From Ilyonectria destructans (taxonomy: Eukaryota > Ascomycota > Sordariomycetes > Hypocreales > Nectriaceae): 64,000 bases of DNA. The translations under genes and the position numbers were made by a program. The stretch is from assembly GCA_020740775.1 (NCBI GenBank), contig JAHEWK010000013.1:744001-808000 (forward strand), read 5' to 3'. Position 1 is the stretch's first letter; each line of letters starts with the position of its first letter. Below, piece by piece: positions 46,637 through 60,200 of the stretch. Under the pieces are notes generated by a model. It saw only the letters and a list, made by a program, of their open reading frames with translations. It searched no databases and was not told where the DNA came from.

Positions 46637-49600
46637 ATGAAGCTGTCAACCGTGATATACACAGCCTTGTCGGTGGCTGCCTGCCATGGACGCAGCATCG
46701 TTAGTCGTGGAGGACGACCATTCGACATCCTCCAAGCGCCCGACAAGAGAGAGCTTCTTCAAGATATCGTCACTTGGGATGAGCATTCCCTATTCATCAA
46801 TGGCGAGCGAGCCACGATTTTCTCAGCCGAAATCCACCCGTTTCGCCTCCCTGTACCATCCCTGTACCTCGATCTGTTCCAGAAAGTCAAGGCGATGGGC
46901 TTCAACATGGTGTCCTTCTACATTGACTGGGCGCTTTTGGAGGGGAAACCAGGCGACTTCCGATCTGAGGGAATCTTCGACATAGAACCGTTTATCGAAG
47001 CTGCGCAGGAAGCTGGAATCTATCTCTTGCCTCGACCTGGTCCGTATATTAACGCCGAAGTCTCTGGCGGAGGATTCCCTGGATGGCTACAGAGAGTCAA
47101 GGGAACGCTGCGAACCAGCGCTGCGGATTATTTGAGCGCCACCGACAAGTACGTCATGGATACCGTCATGTGGAGTATTTATCTGACATTTACAGCTACA
47201 TGGAGCACATCTGCTCCATCATCGCCAAGGCCCAAATCACCAATGGCGGGCCTGTGATCTTGTTTCAGCCAGAGAACGAGTACAGCGCTGCTGTGGGAGT
47301 CAAATTCCCGGATCAAGATTATTTGAAATATGTGAATGACCAAGCAAGGAATGCAGGAATTGTCGTGCCGTTGATCAACAACGATGCATGGCAAGGCAAG
47401 ACTGGCGCACCCGGAACGGGGATCGGCGCAGTGGACATCTATGTGAGTTCTCAGAGCCCAACATGTGAACCTGACTAACCTGACAAGGGCCACGACGGAT
47501 ATCCCGTTGGATTTGATTGTGTGAGTTTTCCCGAATCATCATTCACTTGACTCTACTGACGAGACAGGCCAACCCCACTCAATGGCCCTCGAGCGGTCTC
47601 CCAACAACTTGGCACAGCGAGCATATGGCGGTCAGCCCAAACACCCCGTACTCAATTATTGAGGTAAAGTGCCGAAAATACTTTGAGATGGTTAGCCGGC
47701 TCACGCGAACCACAGTTTCAAGGAGGCGCATTTGATCCTCCAGGTGGTTGGGGATTTGATCAATGCGCTGTTCTCACGAACCACGAGTTTGCTCGCGTGT
47801 TTTACAAGAATAACCTGGCGGCGGGAGTGACAATCTTCAACATCTACATGGTAATGCGTTCTTATCTAAACTTAAAAACACACTCTGACAATATAGACAT
47901 TTGGAGGAACTAATTGGGGAAACCTGGGCCACTGCGATGGATACACGTCGTATGACTATGGCGCTGTGAGTTGGGACAATCATTCAAGTAACTGGGACCG
48001 GCTAACAAACCTAGGCGATCAAAGAGGATAGAACCATCACTCGGGAAAAGTACGCTGAGATGAAGCTGCAAGGCCACTTCCTGAGGGTGTCGCCAGGATA
48101 CGCCGTATCTACGCCCGGTAGCCTGTCAACGTCGCAGTACAGCACCAGCGGAGATATTGCGATCACCCCTCTCACTGGTAAAGACGGCGATGCATTCTTC
48201 GTTGCACGACATGCCGATTATACCAGCACTGAATCGACATCCTACACGCTCAAAATCCCAACGTCAGCTGGGAATCTTACAGTTCCCCAGCTTGGAGGAT
48301 CACTCTCCTTGCACGGCAGAGACTCCAAGATCCATCTCGCTGACTACCCAGTTGGCGACTATAATCTTTTGTACTCGACCGCTGAAGTCTTCACATGGAA
48401 GAAGGTTGGTGATACGACGATCCTTGTTCTTTATGGTGGTCCCGATGAACTTCATGAAGTCGCCGTGAAGAAGACCTCCAAGATTAAGCTCGTCGAAGGA
48501 GACGGGGTGAAGTTCAGTGTCAAGAAGAATGTTGGCATATTCCAGTGGACGACTTCTTCAACTCGACGAGTTGTTCAAACGGATTCTCTGGTCATTTACC
48601 TGCTAGGTGAGTCTAAGTATTCCATGAGACATTCTACCAAGCTGCTGACACTGGCTAGATCGCAACACGGCCTACAACTACTGGGTTCCCGATCTACCAG
48701 GAGACGGTGATCACCCCGCTTTCGGAACCTCGATCATGAACCCAGAATCAGTAATTATCAATGGCGGATACCTTGTTCGCTCCATCTCAGTCAAGGGCTC
48801 GACGCTCTCGGTCCAAGCGGATTTCAACAGCTCAACGGTATTGGAGATTATTGGTGTCCCGGAAAAGGTGTCCCGGCTCAATATCAACGGCAAGGCACTT
48901 CAGTACAAGAAGTCAAAACTTGGAAACTGGATAACCAAGCCAGATGTCGCCCTTCCGACCATCCAGGTTCCAGATCTCAAGTCCCTTGACTGGCACTACG
49001 TCGACTCACTTCCTGAGATCAAGAGTAAATATGACGACTCGAAATGGACCGTGGCCGACCACACCACCAGCAACAATACCCGTGTGCCTCTTCAAAACTC
49101 CGTCTCACTTTACGCTTCAGATTACGGTTTCCACGCTGGTGCTCTCGTTTACCGGGGACATTTTACGGCTGACGGCACCGAGTCCCAGCTTAAACTATGG
49201 ACTCAAGGTGGTCGAGCCTACGCTAGCTCTGTTTGGCTCGACGGCGAATTCCTCGGCTCTTTCGATGGATACGATGCTACCGGCAACTATAACTCGACCT
49301 ATACTCTGCCGAAACTTGTCAAGGGCAAGCGTTACGTCTTGACAATCATCGTTGACAATACGGGACTTAATGGCAACTGGACTCCGGGATATGACGAGCA
49401 GAAGAGCCCACGCGGCATACTAGACTGGGCTATTATGTCACCCTCAGGAGGCACAACGCCCATCACAAAATGGAAATTCACAGGAAACCTGGGTGGCGAG
49501 GACTACATCGACAAGTTCCGAGGACCTCTAAATGAGGGTGGATTCTTCTTCGAGCGCCAGGGATATCACTTGCCCTCACCGCCGCTCCGCTCATTCTCGA

Positions 49601-50001
49601 GTGGTTCGCCGTTCAAGGGTATAAGCAAACCCGGCGTGGCATTTTACACGTCGAAATTACCCCTCGACTACCCTGCCGAGAAGTTTGACATCCCGCTGTC
49701 CTTCACGTTCACGAATAGCACTAGCGAGACAGGTGCCTACCGCGCTCTGCTCTTCGTCAACGGCTTCCAGTTTGGCCGCTATGTCAGCAACATCGGCCCC
49801 CAGACCGTGTTCCCTGTCCCCGAGGGAGTGCTCAACTACCGTGGAGATAACTGGCTTGGAATCGCGCTGTGGGCACTAGAGGATGGGGGAGCTAAGTTGC
49901 CTGGGTTCGCGCTCACGGCGGGTTCACCGGTACAGACTGGTCGGCAAGCAGTGAAGGTGGTGCAAGGACCTAATTACAGTCGACGGCAGGGAGCATACTA
50001 G
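46637..50001 (+). CDS. secreted GH35 beta-galactosidase
   Basis: Exons: 46637-47148, 47196-47442, 47488-47520, 47568-47663, 47716-47850, 47897-47965, 48015-48606, 48659-50001; 1008 aa, the size of Aspergillus LacA. It releases terminal beta-galactose from pectin and hemicellulose side chains outside the cell. Signal peptide [20 protein letters not shown]. The TIM barrel has [18 protein letters not shown], acid/base Glu199 in PENEYS, and nucleophile Glu296 in [11 protein letters not shown], right at the exon 4/5 border. [10 protein letters not shown] follows. The rest are beta-galactosidase domains 2-5 (jelly rolls). The start at MKLST is preferred over an upstream in-frame Met because it gives the signal peptide. 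Several exons are very small (33 and 69 nt). Confidence 0.94.
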
Positions 50002-50512
50002 ATTACTTGCCCTTCACCCCGTACACGGAGTAAGAACGGTCAGTGAGAGAGTCAATATCACGGTTTCGCTCCGCCAATCAAGCAATGTTACTTCCAGTGA
50101 TGACGTCCTGGATTTCTTAGAGTCCTGGTGCTAAATGTTCAAGCCACTTGCTGGTGAATGGCACGCAACAAAGCGGGGAATAAAATCAGACCTTTGGCAA
50201 GTGTAAGCGCAACCGCAAGTAGACAAACTAACCCGCCGAACTACGCCACTAGCGTTTGTTGGAAAGCCCCAGCCATGACAAGTGTAAGCAAGCGCAAGCG
50301 TAAGCGTGATCTTGGGAGGCAAAATGGCTGGAAAGCGATCCAGGTGCTTGTGTACCGGCTGGGTGAATGCTTTAAACCCCACGACCCCAAACGCGGCATT
50401 ACCGTCGAGAGCCCAGATTTTGTAGACTTCGTTGGTAATTTTAACTCGATTGTTTGGCTACGTCCCGCCATCTATTCCTTTCCGCAATTGCTACTCCCAT
50501 AGTCGTTTCAAG
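50002..50512. other. intergenic with short AAGTGTAAGC-type repeats
   Basis: 511 bp before the epoxide hydrolase. CAAGTGTAAGC occurs at 50198 and 50279, with a chain of GCAAGCGTAAGCG after the second. Confidence 0.45.
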
Positions 50513-51889
50513 ATGGCAGCCAACGTCGACTCTCTCACTCAAAACCTCCAATTCAACCAAGTCACACCCTATGTCATAGATGTGGAGGCAGAGTTCATCG
50601 AAATTACCAAACGCAAATTGGAATTGGCACGATACCCCCGAGAGCAAGATGACTTTTCTGAAGACGATTGGTCCCAGGGAGCAAAAGTCAGTCGTGTCGA
50701 GGAGTTGGTAAAATACTGGCGCGACGAGTACGACTGGAATGCGCAACAGGTTGGTCTTCTAAGTAACCAATAATCGAGCATATTGCTAATATTTACAGAA
50801 ATATCTCAACGAAATATTCAACCACTACCTAGTAAAATTGAATGTCCCCGGCTACGGTCCCCTCGTCCTACATTTCACGCATGCCAAATCACCAAACCCA
50901 AATGCAATCCCGATGCTCTTTTCTCATGGTTGGCCTGGGTCATTTGTCGAGGCATGCAAGGTGGTGAAAGAGCTAAGCGACCCGAATGACAAGAACAAGA
51001 CGTCCTTTCATCTTATCGCCCCGTCTATTCCAGGCTTCGGCTTTTCTCCAGCTCCTGAAAAGTCTGGAGTGGGCCCGACCATTGTTGCCCGGGCATATAA
51101 GATACTCATGACAGAGGTTTTGGGATATTCTTGGTTCGTGACACAGGGAGGCGACTTCGGATCATTCATCACGCGATCTATTGCAATCCAGTTTCCGGAC
51201 GTTGTTAAGGCGCAGCATGTTAACATGTTCCCCGTTCCGCCACCGACATTGTGGAAAGCTCCAATGGCATATCTTCGCTGGTGTCTCTCGGGGATCTGCT
51301 ACTCGCACTTCGAACATGAGGCGCTTCGAGTACGGCAGAATTTTGAGACAGACCAGAGCGGCTATCTGGAGCAACAAAAGACTCGACCGCAGACGCTGGG
51401 GTTTGCACTTGGAGACTCCCCTGTAGGCTTGCTTGCCTGGTTTGTTGAAAAGTTCCATGATTGGGTAGATGTCAACGAAGCATTTAGCAACGAAGATATC
51501 ATTACACTGGTCATGATGCATTGGATCCAGGGAGCCACACCTGGGTTACGGTTTTATCGAGAGGCATTCGGCAAAGGCATGCGTGACGCAGAGAAGACAT
51601 TTGAGACGTATGTGAGCATTCCCACAGGTGTTACCATGTACGCAAAGGAGCAGCTTCACGTAAGTTATCTTCCCTCATCAGCCCATTTGATGCATCTTCG
51701 ACTAACATCTGTCAGTGCCCGAGAGACTGGGCTAAACAAGCGGCGAATATTCAATTCTGGAGAGAGTATGAGCGTGGTGGACATTTCTCCTCGTTGGAAC
51801 GCGATGGCGCCTTTGTTGAAGATATGCGAAGTTTCTTCTCTTCTCCTGCAGTGCTCAAGGCTATTAAAAAGGGCACTGCGAGGTCTTGA
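50513..51889 (+). CDS. epoxide hydrolase (EHN-type, alpha/beta hydrolase)
   Basis: Exons: 50513-50749, 50799-51659, 51716-51889; 423 aa. Opens epoxides to vicinal diols. The N-terminal EHN region (FIEITKRKLELARYPREQDD, YWRDEYDWNAQQ, then HFTHAKSPNPNA) is typical of microsomal-type enzymes. The oxyanion motif HGWPG is at about 122-126, the nucleophile is Asp198 in QGGDFGS, and the catalytic His is His389 in GGHFSSLE. The acid is probably Glu or Asp in the final third. The start at MAANVDSL is chosen to fit the family; an upstream frame is open but gives no family sequence. No signal peptide. It lies tail to tail with the flavin monooxygenase. Confidence 0.92.
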
Positions 51890-52314
51890 TAGTTGGATAC
51901 CGGAGTATATGAAATTTAACTATCAGGCTTTCATTGTTGAGGTCAGGGAGATTTTAATCCTAGAATAAGTGTTGCTGAGGTATTTGAGCTGAAGCCTTGT
52001 AGTAGACGTAATGGAAAACGTATTGGAGCTCTTCTTCCTCTTGGAGGTGCATCAATTAGGAATTGTTATGCTGTCTTACCTGAGGACTACATACTTTACG
52101 ACTAGCTAACGAGTAGGTCTGATGACTCTTCCATTTCTCGAGAAACTATGGAAGTTTTATTGTGTAGGCCCTATAGATAGTTTACTTCTGTGTTAGAATT
52201 AGATTAGAAATACCCCTTTGTTCGGGTGCCTTTTACATCACTACCTCATCAGCGGCCGAACGAAGGAAATAGATGGCAGGAGCAGACTATCAAGGTTTGG
52301 CATAATTCCTAAGT
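51890..52314. other. intergenic, convergent 3' ends
   Basis: 425 bp, AT-rich. Nothing seen beyond likely 3' untranslated regions. Confidence 0.45.
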
Positions 52315-53893
52315 TTATTGACTCTTAAAGACATAGGTACTTCCTGTATGATCACTCCTTAGGCGACTGTTTCCTTTGCCCAGGACATTTTCCCGCAGTG
52401 TACCTCCGGGAACATCGTAGTCGTTCCAGTAGATCCCTCGTCTCTGCAACTCAGGGACAAGTAGCTCGACAATATCCTTCCAAGATTGCGGCTGCACCAC
52501 GGGAGATAAGTTGAAGCCGTCAACATCAGCCTCTCTGACCCACTTCTCCATACCGTCTGCGACGGTCTGTGGGCTTCCGACAAGTACGGCCCCGTTACCA
52601 CCAATCGACAACTCCTCCGCCGCCCGTCGCGGGGTCCATTTCCCTGTGCCTTGCTCCTCATTGAAGAGATTGCTAAAGGCTGATTGAATAATAGCAGATG
52701 ATTTGCTATCTTCAGGCTTGATCTCTTCGTCAAGGTCATATTTGCTGAGGTCAATGCCTGTAAACGCACTGAATATGACGAGACCGCCCTCGATGGACTG
52801 GTACTTCCTGATGTCGGCTAGTTTCCTCTGGGCATCCTCGTCTGTCTCTCCCAAGATTAGCGTCAGACACTGGAAGAACTTCAAGCTCTGAGGATCGCGT
52901 CCTAAGTCAGCGGCCAACTGTCGGATTTTGGCAACCTTTGGGGCCAAGGTGCCTGGGACGTGCCCGGCTATAAAGATAGCTTCGGCGTGTTTCGCTGCGA
53001 AGGCTGAGCCAGCACTGCTCGAGAGGTTAGGAGTGTATTGTGAAAAATACTCCACAGCGGTGGTACTTACGTGGATGTCCCGGCTTGAAAGAGGAAAGGC
53101 GTCCTTTGAGGACTTGGATCAACTATGAATGGACTTTCGAGTTTGTGATATTTGCCCTCGTGCTTGATAGTCCGGACCTTGGACGGATCGATATACGTCT
53201 CCGAATCTTTGTCCTTGACCACTGCGTCATCGGCAATGGATGACTCCCAAAGTCTACTTTGCGTTAGGAGTAAAATTCACAACAGAATTGGTGTTGGGCA
53301 CTCACTGATAGAGAAGCCCCAGGAGCTCATCGGCTGCCTCATAACGCTCATCGTGAGGCAGGATGTCAGTCAACCCCATCGCCAGAGCGCTAGCTTTATT
53401 CCAAGATGTCACGATGTTCCACCCAATGCGACCTTTCGTGAAGTGATCTAGAGTCGAGAAGCGGCGTGCCAGTAAGAATGGTCTTTCGTAGCTTGTCGAT
53501 GCGGTGACGCCGAAACCCAGTGACTTCGTCACGGAAGCCATGGCTGAGATGGGCTGACTTCAGTTTTCAGCAATATGTTCTCATCTGCGACTAGCAACAT
53601 GTAAAACTTACAACGAAAGGGTCCGTGACAGGAAACTCAGAGCCTATCTTGATGGCAGGATCTCGGCTTCCTTTGTACACATCAAAGCCTCCCACCGTGT
53701 CAGCCAGAAAATAGGAAAGAAACTTTCCCTTCTCTAGTAGCTTTGCCGTCTCCAGCCAGTAGTCGAGATTACGTTTATCTGCCGAGTGGTCGATAGGGTT
53801 CCGCCATTGTCCGGGGCTGGTATGACCGACCGTACAGGCGTCAAAGGCATTGAGATAGATTCTCTTCTTGGGGTTCGTGTCGGTATCTGACAT
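52315..53893 (-). CDS. FMN-dependent monooxygenase, NtaA/SnaA/DszA (luciferase-like) family
   Basis: Exons (minus): 53893-53612, 53553-53306, 53253-53071, 53014-52315; 470 aa. These enzymes use FMNH2 supplied by a separate reductase to oxidise nitrilotriacetate, sulfones or related N/S compounds. Motifs: IYLNAFDACTVGHTSPGQWR, YWLETAKLLEKGKF, FLADTVGGFDVYKG, GFGVTASTSYERPFLLARRFSTLD, GRIGWNIVTSWNK, and RFSP-like QAGTSTAGSAFAAKHAEAIF in exons 3-4. Length is normal and no exon is missing. The substrate is unknown. It lies next to epoxide hydrolase and a Dal5-type permease; the nearby HyuA/desulfurase fusion makes an N/S heterocycle substrate plausible. Confidence 0.9.
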
Positions 53894-54634
53894 GGTGAAT
53901 CTGCGAGTGGTAGGTTGTTGTGATTCCTTTCTTCAGTCTGGCGGCGCAACAACGATGTCTTCTCTACGCTTTCCTACTTATTCCTTAGCTTCAACAAGGG
54001 TCGTCTCCCTCCATTAGTATTATCCAGCTCAGCATCCGATGTCGGCCGTTGAACCTGTATTTCCGTTCTAGCTTCATCACGCCATCAATGTTCGCCTAAG
54101 TCGCTTATTTCTAGACTCCACATCAATATGGATGCATGTGATCTATACCCTTGATAGCACCGCCTCGAATTTCCCCATCAGGCAGATTCGCAATTGGACC
54201 TCCAAGTTGCATCTTGTCCTTATCTCAATATCTCGTCGGAAAAATACAGTAGCGTGACCTCTAGCTCCTAGGTTTGGTTTTGATGAGAAGACTCGGTGCT
54301 TGTTCTAGGGGATGCTTGTAGTATCTCACATCACATCAGCTTTTTGACGTGTAATTCTGACGGAAAATGCCAAGCCGTCCCGCCCTTGGTGGAGGGTCCC
54401 CATCTATGAACAACATTGGAGGGACAAAAATTGCCATAACCCATCTTACCAAGTATCTCTGACCTAATGCCCTCGATAAATTCGTGATACGAAGCTAGAC
54501 CCGAATTATGGGGTCCTCGCCCCGACCTGCATGTATATCACCCAGACTCCCGGGACAAGGCTGAAAATACAATGCAAACCTTGGACCTGCTGTACCTTCA
54601 TTGGGGCTCTCTTCTTTTTTTGATATTATTCAGT
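53894..54634. promoter_or_regulatory. divergent promoter, flavin monooxygenase / permease
   Basis: 741 bp between two divergently transcribed genes. I see no repeated motif. An upstream in-frame ATG at 54572 lies in the leader of the permease. Confidence 0.4.
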
Positions 54635-56719
54635 ATGGCCTCCCAAGGGGTGTCTGACGTCTCCGACTCAAAAGGCAACGATGTCGTGCCTGTCGCGGTT
54701 GATGTCCGCAGTGCGGACCAGGAGGAGCATCGGCAACAAATCTTGGGCCTCACGCTGCCTCGCTACTTTAACAAAGATGAAGACCGCCGGTTGGTTCGCA
54801 AGCTTGACACCTTCCTCATGTACGTACCCTTGCTCATGGAGTTTTACAACGCGAGAGAACCATCTAATTTCTCAACAGGTCCTATACTGCGCTGTCATGC
54901 TTCATGCAGACACTGGACAACACGAACATCGGGTACGGCCCGTAATCTCCGAGTATGCTTAGAGAAACAATCCTGACCAAGTTTAGCAACGCATATGTGT
55001 CTGGTATGAAGGAAGATGTGGGTCGTAGAAGCCACCAACAGCCCCGTCCCTGCTAATCGATCTTCCAGCTTTCGCTTTTTGGTAACGAGCTCAATTATTT
55101 CTCGACCACTTTCAACTGCGGCATCATCGCTGGAGCAGGTTCGAAGAGCCCCCAATATTCCATGTTTCTTCCGCTAAATTGATACAGTACCACTTATGTT
55201 GCTCTCGACACGTGTGCGGCCGTCGATACTTATGCCGAGTTGCGAACTTGCGTGGACGTTCCTAGTCATGGGAATTGCCGGTGCCCAGAAGGCCGAGACG
55301 GTGAGTTCTGTAGGCTGTCGTTGCTACCCCCTATAAGTTGACAAGTTTGTGGTAGGTATATGGCTTGCGCTTCGCCATTGGTTTCTTCCAGGGAATTGCG
55401 TTTCCCGGTTTCGCTGCTCTTTTAGGAGCGTGGTACACACCGTCGGAGCTCGGCAAGCGTATGGCTTTGTATGAAGTCTCTGCTAGAGTTGCTGGCATGT
55501 TCTCTGGTTATATCCAGGCGGGCCTCTATACCAATATGAATGGTAAAGGCATGGCCAGTTGGAGGTGAGTGAATAATCTCATTTCTCAGTTCTGCTAAGA
55601 TGATCACTGACAATGACTTCTAGATGGCTCTTCATCTTCGACGGCATCATTTCCTTTCCCATTGCAATTTGGGGCTACTACGCTCTTCCAGATCAGCCAA
55701 GAGATACAAAGGCGAAGTGGCTCAAGTCCTCCGTAAGGGCCTCGTTGACATGGCTACAGGTGCCTCATTTAGCTAACGCCGTACTATAGGAAGTCGAATT
55801 AGCAATCGAAAGAATGGATCGGGTCGGACGTAGGCCTGTACTGAAGATTACTTGGGCACGTTTCAAAGGAATCTGGACAACTTGGCATGTCTACCTCTTC
55901 GTTACGTGTTACTTGTAGGTTCGCCAAGTGCTGTTTGTGATGTAAAAATAACTCACCAATTCATCTAGTACATACGGTGCTTTCTCCTGGGGAGACGGCT
56001 ACTTCAACCTCTGGCTCCAGTACCTGGGAAAATACACCGTTCCGCAGATCAACAACATCCCAACGGCTGGGCAGGGTGCGGCTCTGGTGAATTCAATCAT
56101 CAGCGGCATCATTTCAGACTGGCTGCAGAACCGCCCCGTTGTCATTGTTGCAAACATGTTGATTTGTCTTGCAGGGAATGTGTTCGTGTCTGTGTGGAAG
56201 GCTCCCGAGTGGCTTAAGTTCACTGGATACATCTTCATCACTGCCGGCCTACCTGCGCAGTCTTTGACAATTGCCTGGTTAAACGAAGTCTGCCAGGGCA
56301 ATGGAACACTGCGCGGGCTAATTGTGTCGATCGGAAATACCATGGTTTATGCCATCAACGCCTGGGCGCTGGTACTTCTTTTCCCTGCTGTGGATGGTAT
56401 GTACAGCTTGAAACCTAGGCTTTTAAGGCTTTTAAACGCATAGAGATTGCTAACATGTTGGCAGCGCCTCATTACAAATTTGGATACCAGGTATGCGCGG
56501 CCATAATTGGCCTCGCGATTCTCTCTGTGTTTGCCATTCTGTTCCAGATCAGACGAGATCTGTAAGTTCATTTTCCAATCTACTTTGCAACAAGGCTGAC
56601 TAGTTTGTTCAAGCAACCATGGCAAGGCGGTACGGAATGATGAAGGTTTACTGGAGTTCAAGGCGTGGACGGCAGAGGCTATTGAAACCCGAGCTGAGGG
56701 AGAGAATCTGAGGGTCTAG
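54635..56719 (+). CDS. MFS permease, Dal5/pantothenate-type (ACS family)
   Basis: Eleven exons: 54635-54819, 54879-54932, 54987-55017, 55069-55138, 55188-55300, 55356-55564, 55624-55732, 55790-55914, 55969-56396, 56465-56561, 56614-56719; 508 aa. All junctions join in phase, so the gene is intact despite many short exons (one of 31 nt). The family start [17 protein letters not shown], the signature [24 protein letters not shown], and [33 protein letters not shown] are present. Expected 12 helices. Fungal relatives carry vitamins, allantoate or other organic acids. It is in the same direction as the HyuA fusion and 553 bp upstream of it, so it may import that enzyme's substrate (inference). 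Confidence 0.88.
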
Positions 56720-57271
56720 TCTAAGCGAGTGGAAACAAGTCGTCTTCTGGTGCATAAAGAAGCTCTTCTATCGATCTTGTCTTTTAAGATAGACTTGTCA
56801 AAATCTTTCATTCTTCGCGGACCGCGGACCAACATCTTAGAGTATAGCAACATACAGTCTACGTTTTAACTACACCGCCCCTGTTACATAATACGTATCT
56901 CTTATATATGCGACTATCATCGCCTCTTGTTGGAGTGCGCTTTGCACTTGTGGTCTGATCAGTTAGTGTGACAAAATGCAGCAGGCTCTCTTTTCCACTC
57001 ATGTCAAATCTTCTTCATGGGAGCCACCATAACCTATCGCTATCCGACACACAATTACAAAGCAGCCGATGCCGGAGCTTCGCTAGTAGAAACGCCATGG
57101 ATCTGAAAGATGACACCATCTGAACTATTTACATGTCTCGGATAAATGATCCATGTTGCCTTAGCAGACCCACAATATACCACGTTTTCCATGTATAAAC
57201 TATCATTAGCCCTGCAGAAACTGACACATCGAGGCTGAAACTAAGGTGATGCTTTATTTTCACATACCAGG
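56720..57271. other. intergenic, promoter of the HyuA fusion
   Basis: 552 bp. No distinct motif seen. Confidence 0.4.
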
Positions 57272-60200
57272 ATGCCGGTCGTTATTGGAGTAGACGTTGG
57301 TAGGTAGCTCGAAAGCACTTTTGTGAGAAGCAATTGACAAACTCGTCTTCTCAGGTGGCACCAACACAGATGCTGTGGCTATTGACCTCGCCTTGAGCCA
57401 GACGAAGCCAGTCGAAAGCATCCTCAGCTCTGCAAAGATTCCCACAACCTTCGACGTTAGCCACGGCATTAACGAAGCTCTCAATAAGGTGATAGGGTCT
57501 CTCTCTCAAAACGCTAGAGACGATATCGTAGCCGTCAATATCGGTACTACAGTAGGTTTCCTCAGCCCAAATTGAAAAGAAACAGCATGATTGACTTGAT
57601 TACATCTCTAGCATTTCATCAATGCCGTCATAGAAAAGGACTCCAGGAAGCTAGCCAAACTTGCTGTCCTACGTCTCAGCGGGCCATATGGTGCTGAAGT
57701 ACCTCCATTTGCCGGTCTGCCCGACGACCTGAGGCAAATCGTTGAGGGCTTTAGTACATCTCTACCAGGTGGCCTTGAGAGTGAGATTACTTCGACGAAG
57801 CCATTTCCATAACAGCTTGCTAATGTCACAAACTCTACCCAGTTGATGGTCGAGCCATCACACCCCTCGATGAAGGTGCTGTGAGAGAAACAGCCGAGGA
57901 GATTCGCGCAGCCGGTATCAAGGACATCGCAGTCATTGGAGTATACTCCCCGATTGACTCTGTGCATCGCCAAGAAGACCGCGTCGCTGAGATCCTTCAC
58001 TCTGTCCTAGGTGAAGGTATCAACGTTACTCTTTCGCATAATGTAGCAGGAATCGGCTTCATCGAGAGGGAGAACGCCACCATCCTCAATGCGACGATCT
58101 TACCATTTGCTCGCAAGACGATCCGCCAGTTTCAGCGCTCCATTAGAGATTTGAACCTCTCAGCAAGCCTGCAAGTTCAACTTCAGTCCCCAGTCATTGA
58201 GCTTCGTTAACTAGAGCGCTAGTTTTCTTACCAAGAATGATGGTACTCTCATCAATGCAGAAGATGCATCGAGCCTACCAGTATCTACCTTCCTATCGGG
58301 GCCGACAAACTCGCTGACGGGTGCTGTTTTCCTTGCCAACATCCAAGATCGTCTCAACCAAGGCGCTCTCGTTCTCGACATTGGCGGAACAACATCTGAT
58401 GTCTGCGCAGTAGAGCCATCGGGTCTTCCACGCCCAGCGGCCGCATTCTCCCATCTCGCAGGAGTAAGGACCAACTTTTCCGTCTCCAATCTGCGCAGCA
58501 TCGGTGTTGGAGGAGGTTCGATTGTTCAGCTGAGCGACCTAGGAGATGCGGTAACTGTCGGACCTCAATCTGTGGGCAAAGAGCTGACTGCCAGGTCTCG
58601 GGCTTTTGGAGGCCAGGTTCTGACTACGACCGACATCCTTGTCGCGGGTGGACTAGAGGGCGTAGGCGACAAGTCACTAGTGTCCGATATTTCACCGTCG
58701 GATGTTAGCCGGGTGAATGAGCACATAAATCGTCTCTTGGAAAGGGTCATTGACGAAATAAAAACGACCGAAGCTGAAGTCCCCGTTATCCTGGTTGGAG
58801 GTGGCAGCATCCTCTGCTCAGACAGACTTAAGGGCGTATCAGACATCCTACGACCACCTTTCGCACATGTTGCCAACGCAGTTGGTGCCGCAATGGCCAA
58901 GGTATCAGGTTTGGCAGATACTATTGTCAATGTTGTCGATCAGGGCGCGGAAAAACAAGCTGTCAGTCAGGTCCGAGAACAAGCTATCCTTCAAGCTCGC
59001 CGGAACGGAGCAGAAAATCCAGAAGTCGTCGAGGAGACCATCTTGCCAGTTCTTTATACCAGTACGAGGTCGCTACATATTATTATACGAGCTGTTGGTA
59101 AACTTTCAACCACTGGGTTCAAGCCTCGACATGATATGGCACCATCCCTTCATGAAGAAGATGACCACGACTATGAGAACTCAGTAAGAACGACTGAGAC
59201 AGCAAACACATCACCTCCAAGTCCCGATGCTATTGAGACGTCTCCAGTGTCCATCGACACTTATCGCCCAAAGATCACCAACAACCGGTGGAGTCTGTCT
59301 CAAATCGACCTCGACTTTATTGCGGAAGGCTGTGCCATCCTCGGGTGCGGCGGAGGGGGAGATGTCTACGCAAGCCACCTCAGTGCCAAAAAGCTCTTTT
59401 CTGCTGGTAGGACAGTTGAAGTCATCTCGCCAGAGGAATTGCTTGACGCAGGTTTCATTCCAGCCGTCGCTGTAATGGGTTCTCCGAGTACTTTCTCAGA
59501 GCGACTACCCTCGGGCGAAGAATTAAAGAACTCGATCAACGCAGTGTTAAAGTCCCAGAGTCTGGGCATCGACGATCTAACTGCAGTCATGAGTCTTGAA
59601 ATTGGAGGCTCCAACGGAATGAGAGGAGTACAAGCTGCGCTCTGGACGGGCAAGCCCCTTGTTGATGCCGACCTGATGGGTCGAGCGTATCCTAACCTGT
59701 GGCAAGTGACGCCCAATAACGCGGGTATTTTGCTTGCGCCTGCAGCTGCCTCGGATGGTAAGGGAAACACAATTGTACAGACACAGGCGAGTTCGAACAG
59801 AGACATTGAGGATATGCTGCGAGCTGTGTGTGTCCAGATGGGACAAGCAGCGGGAATATCTCTTGGTGCACTCACCGGTCGTCAGGTGAAGCAAGTCGCC
59901 GCCCAGTTTTCGATATCGCTTGCTTGGCGCCTCGGTCGAGCTGTACAACTAGCGAGAGCGAACAAGCGAGACATTGTAGCCAGCATTCTTGACACACATC
60001 CTGGTAAAAAGATTCTCACTGGAAAGATCACCAGCGTAACACGCCATGTTCGTGGTGCCTTTACCGAAGGATCAGCAACTATCGTACCCTTCAACGATAC
60101 AGAGTCTGGCTCGTCCGCAGAAAAAGATGTCAGGATCATATTTCAGAATGAAAACATTCACGTGTTTCAAGTCGAGAGCCAGGTCACGCTGGGCAGTGTA

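Noticed and set aside
58177..58214. GT-AG alternative for intron 4 of the HyuA fusion
   Set aside because: It keeps the frame but gives an intron of about 37 nt and extra residues in a conserved segment; the GC-AG form fits better. RNA would settle it.
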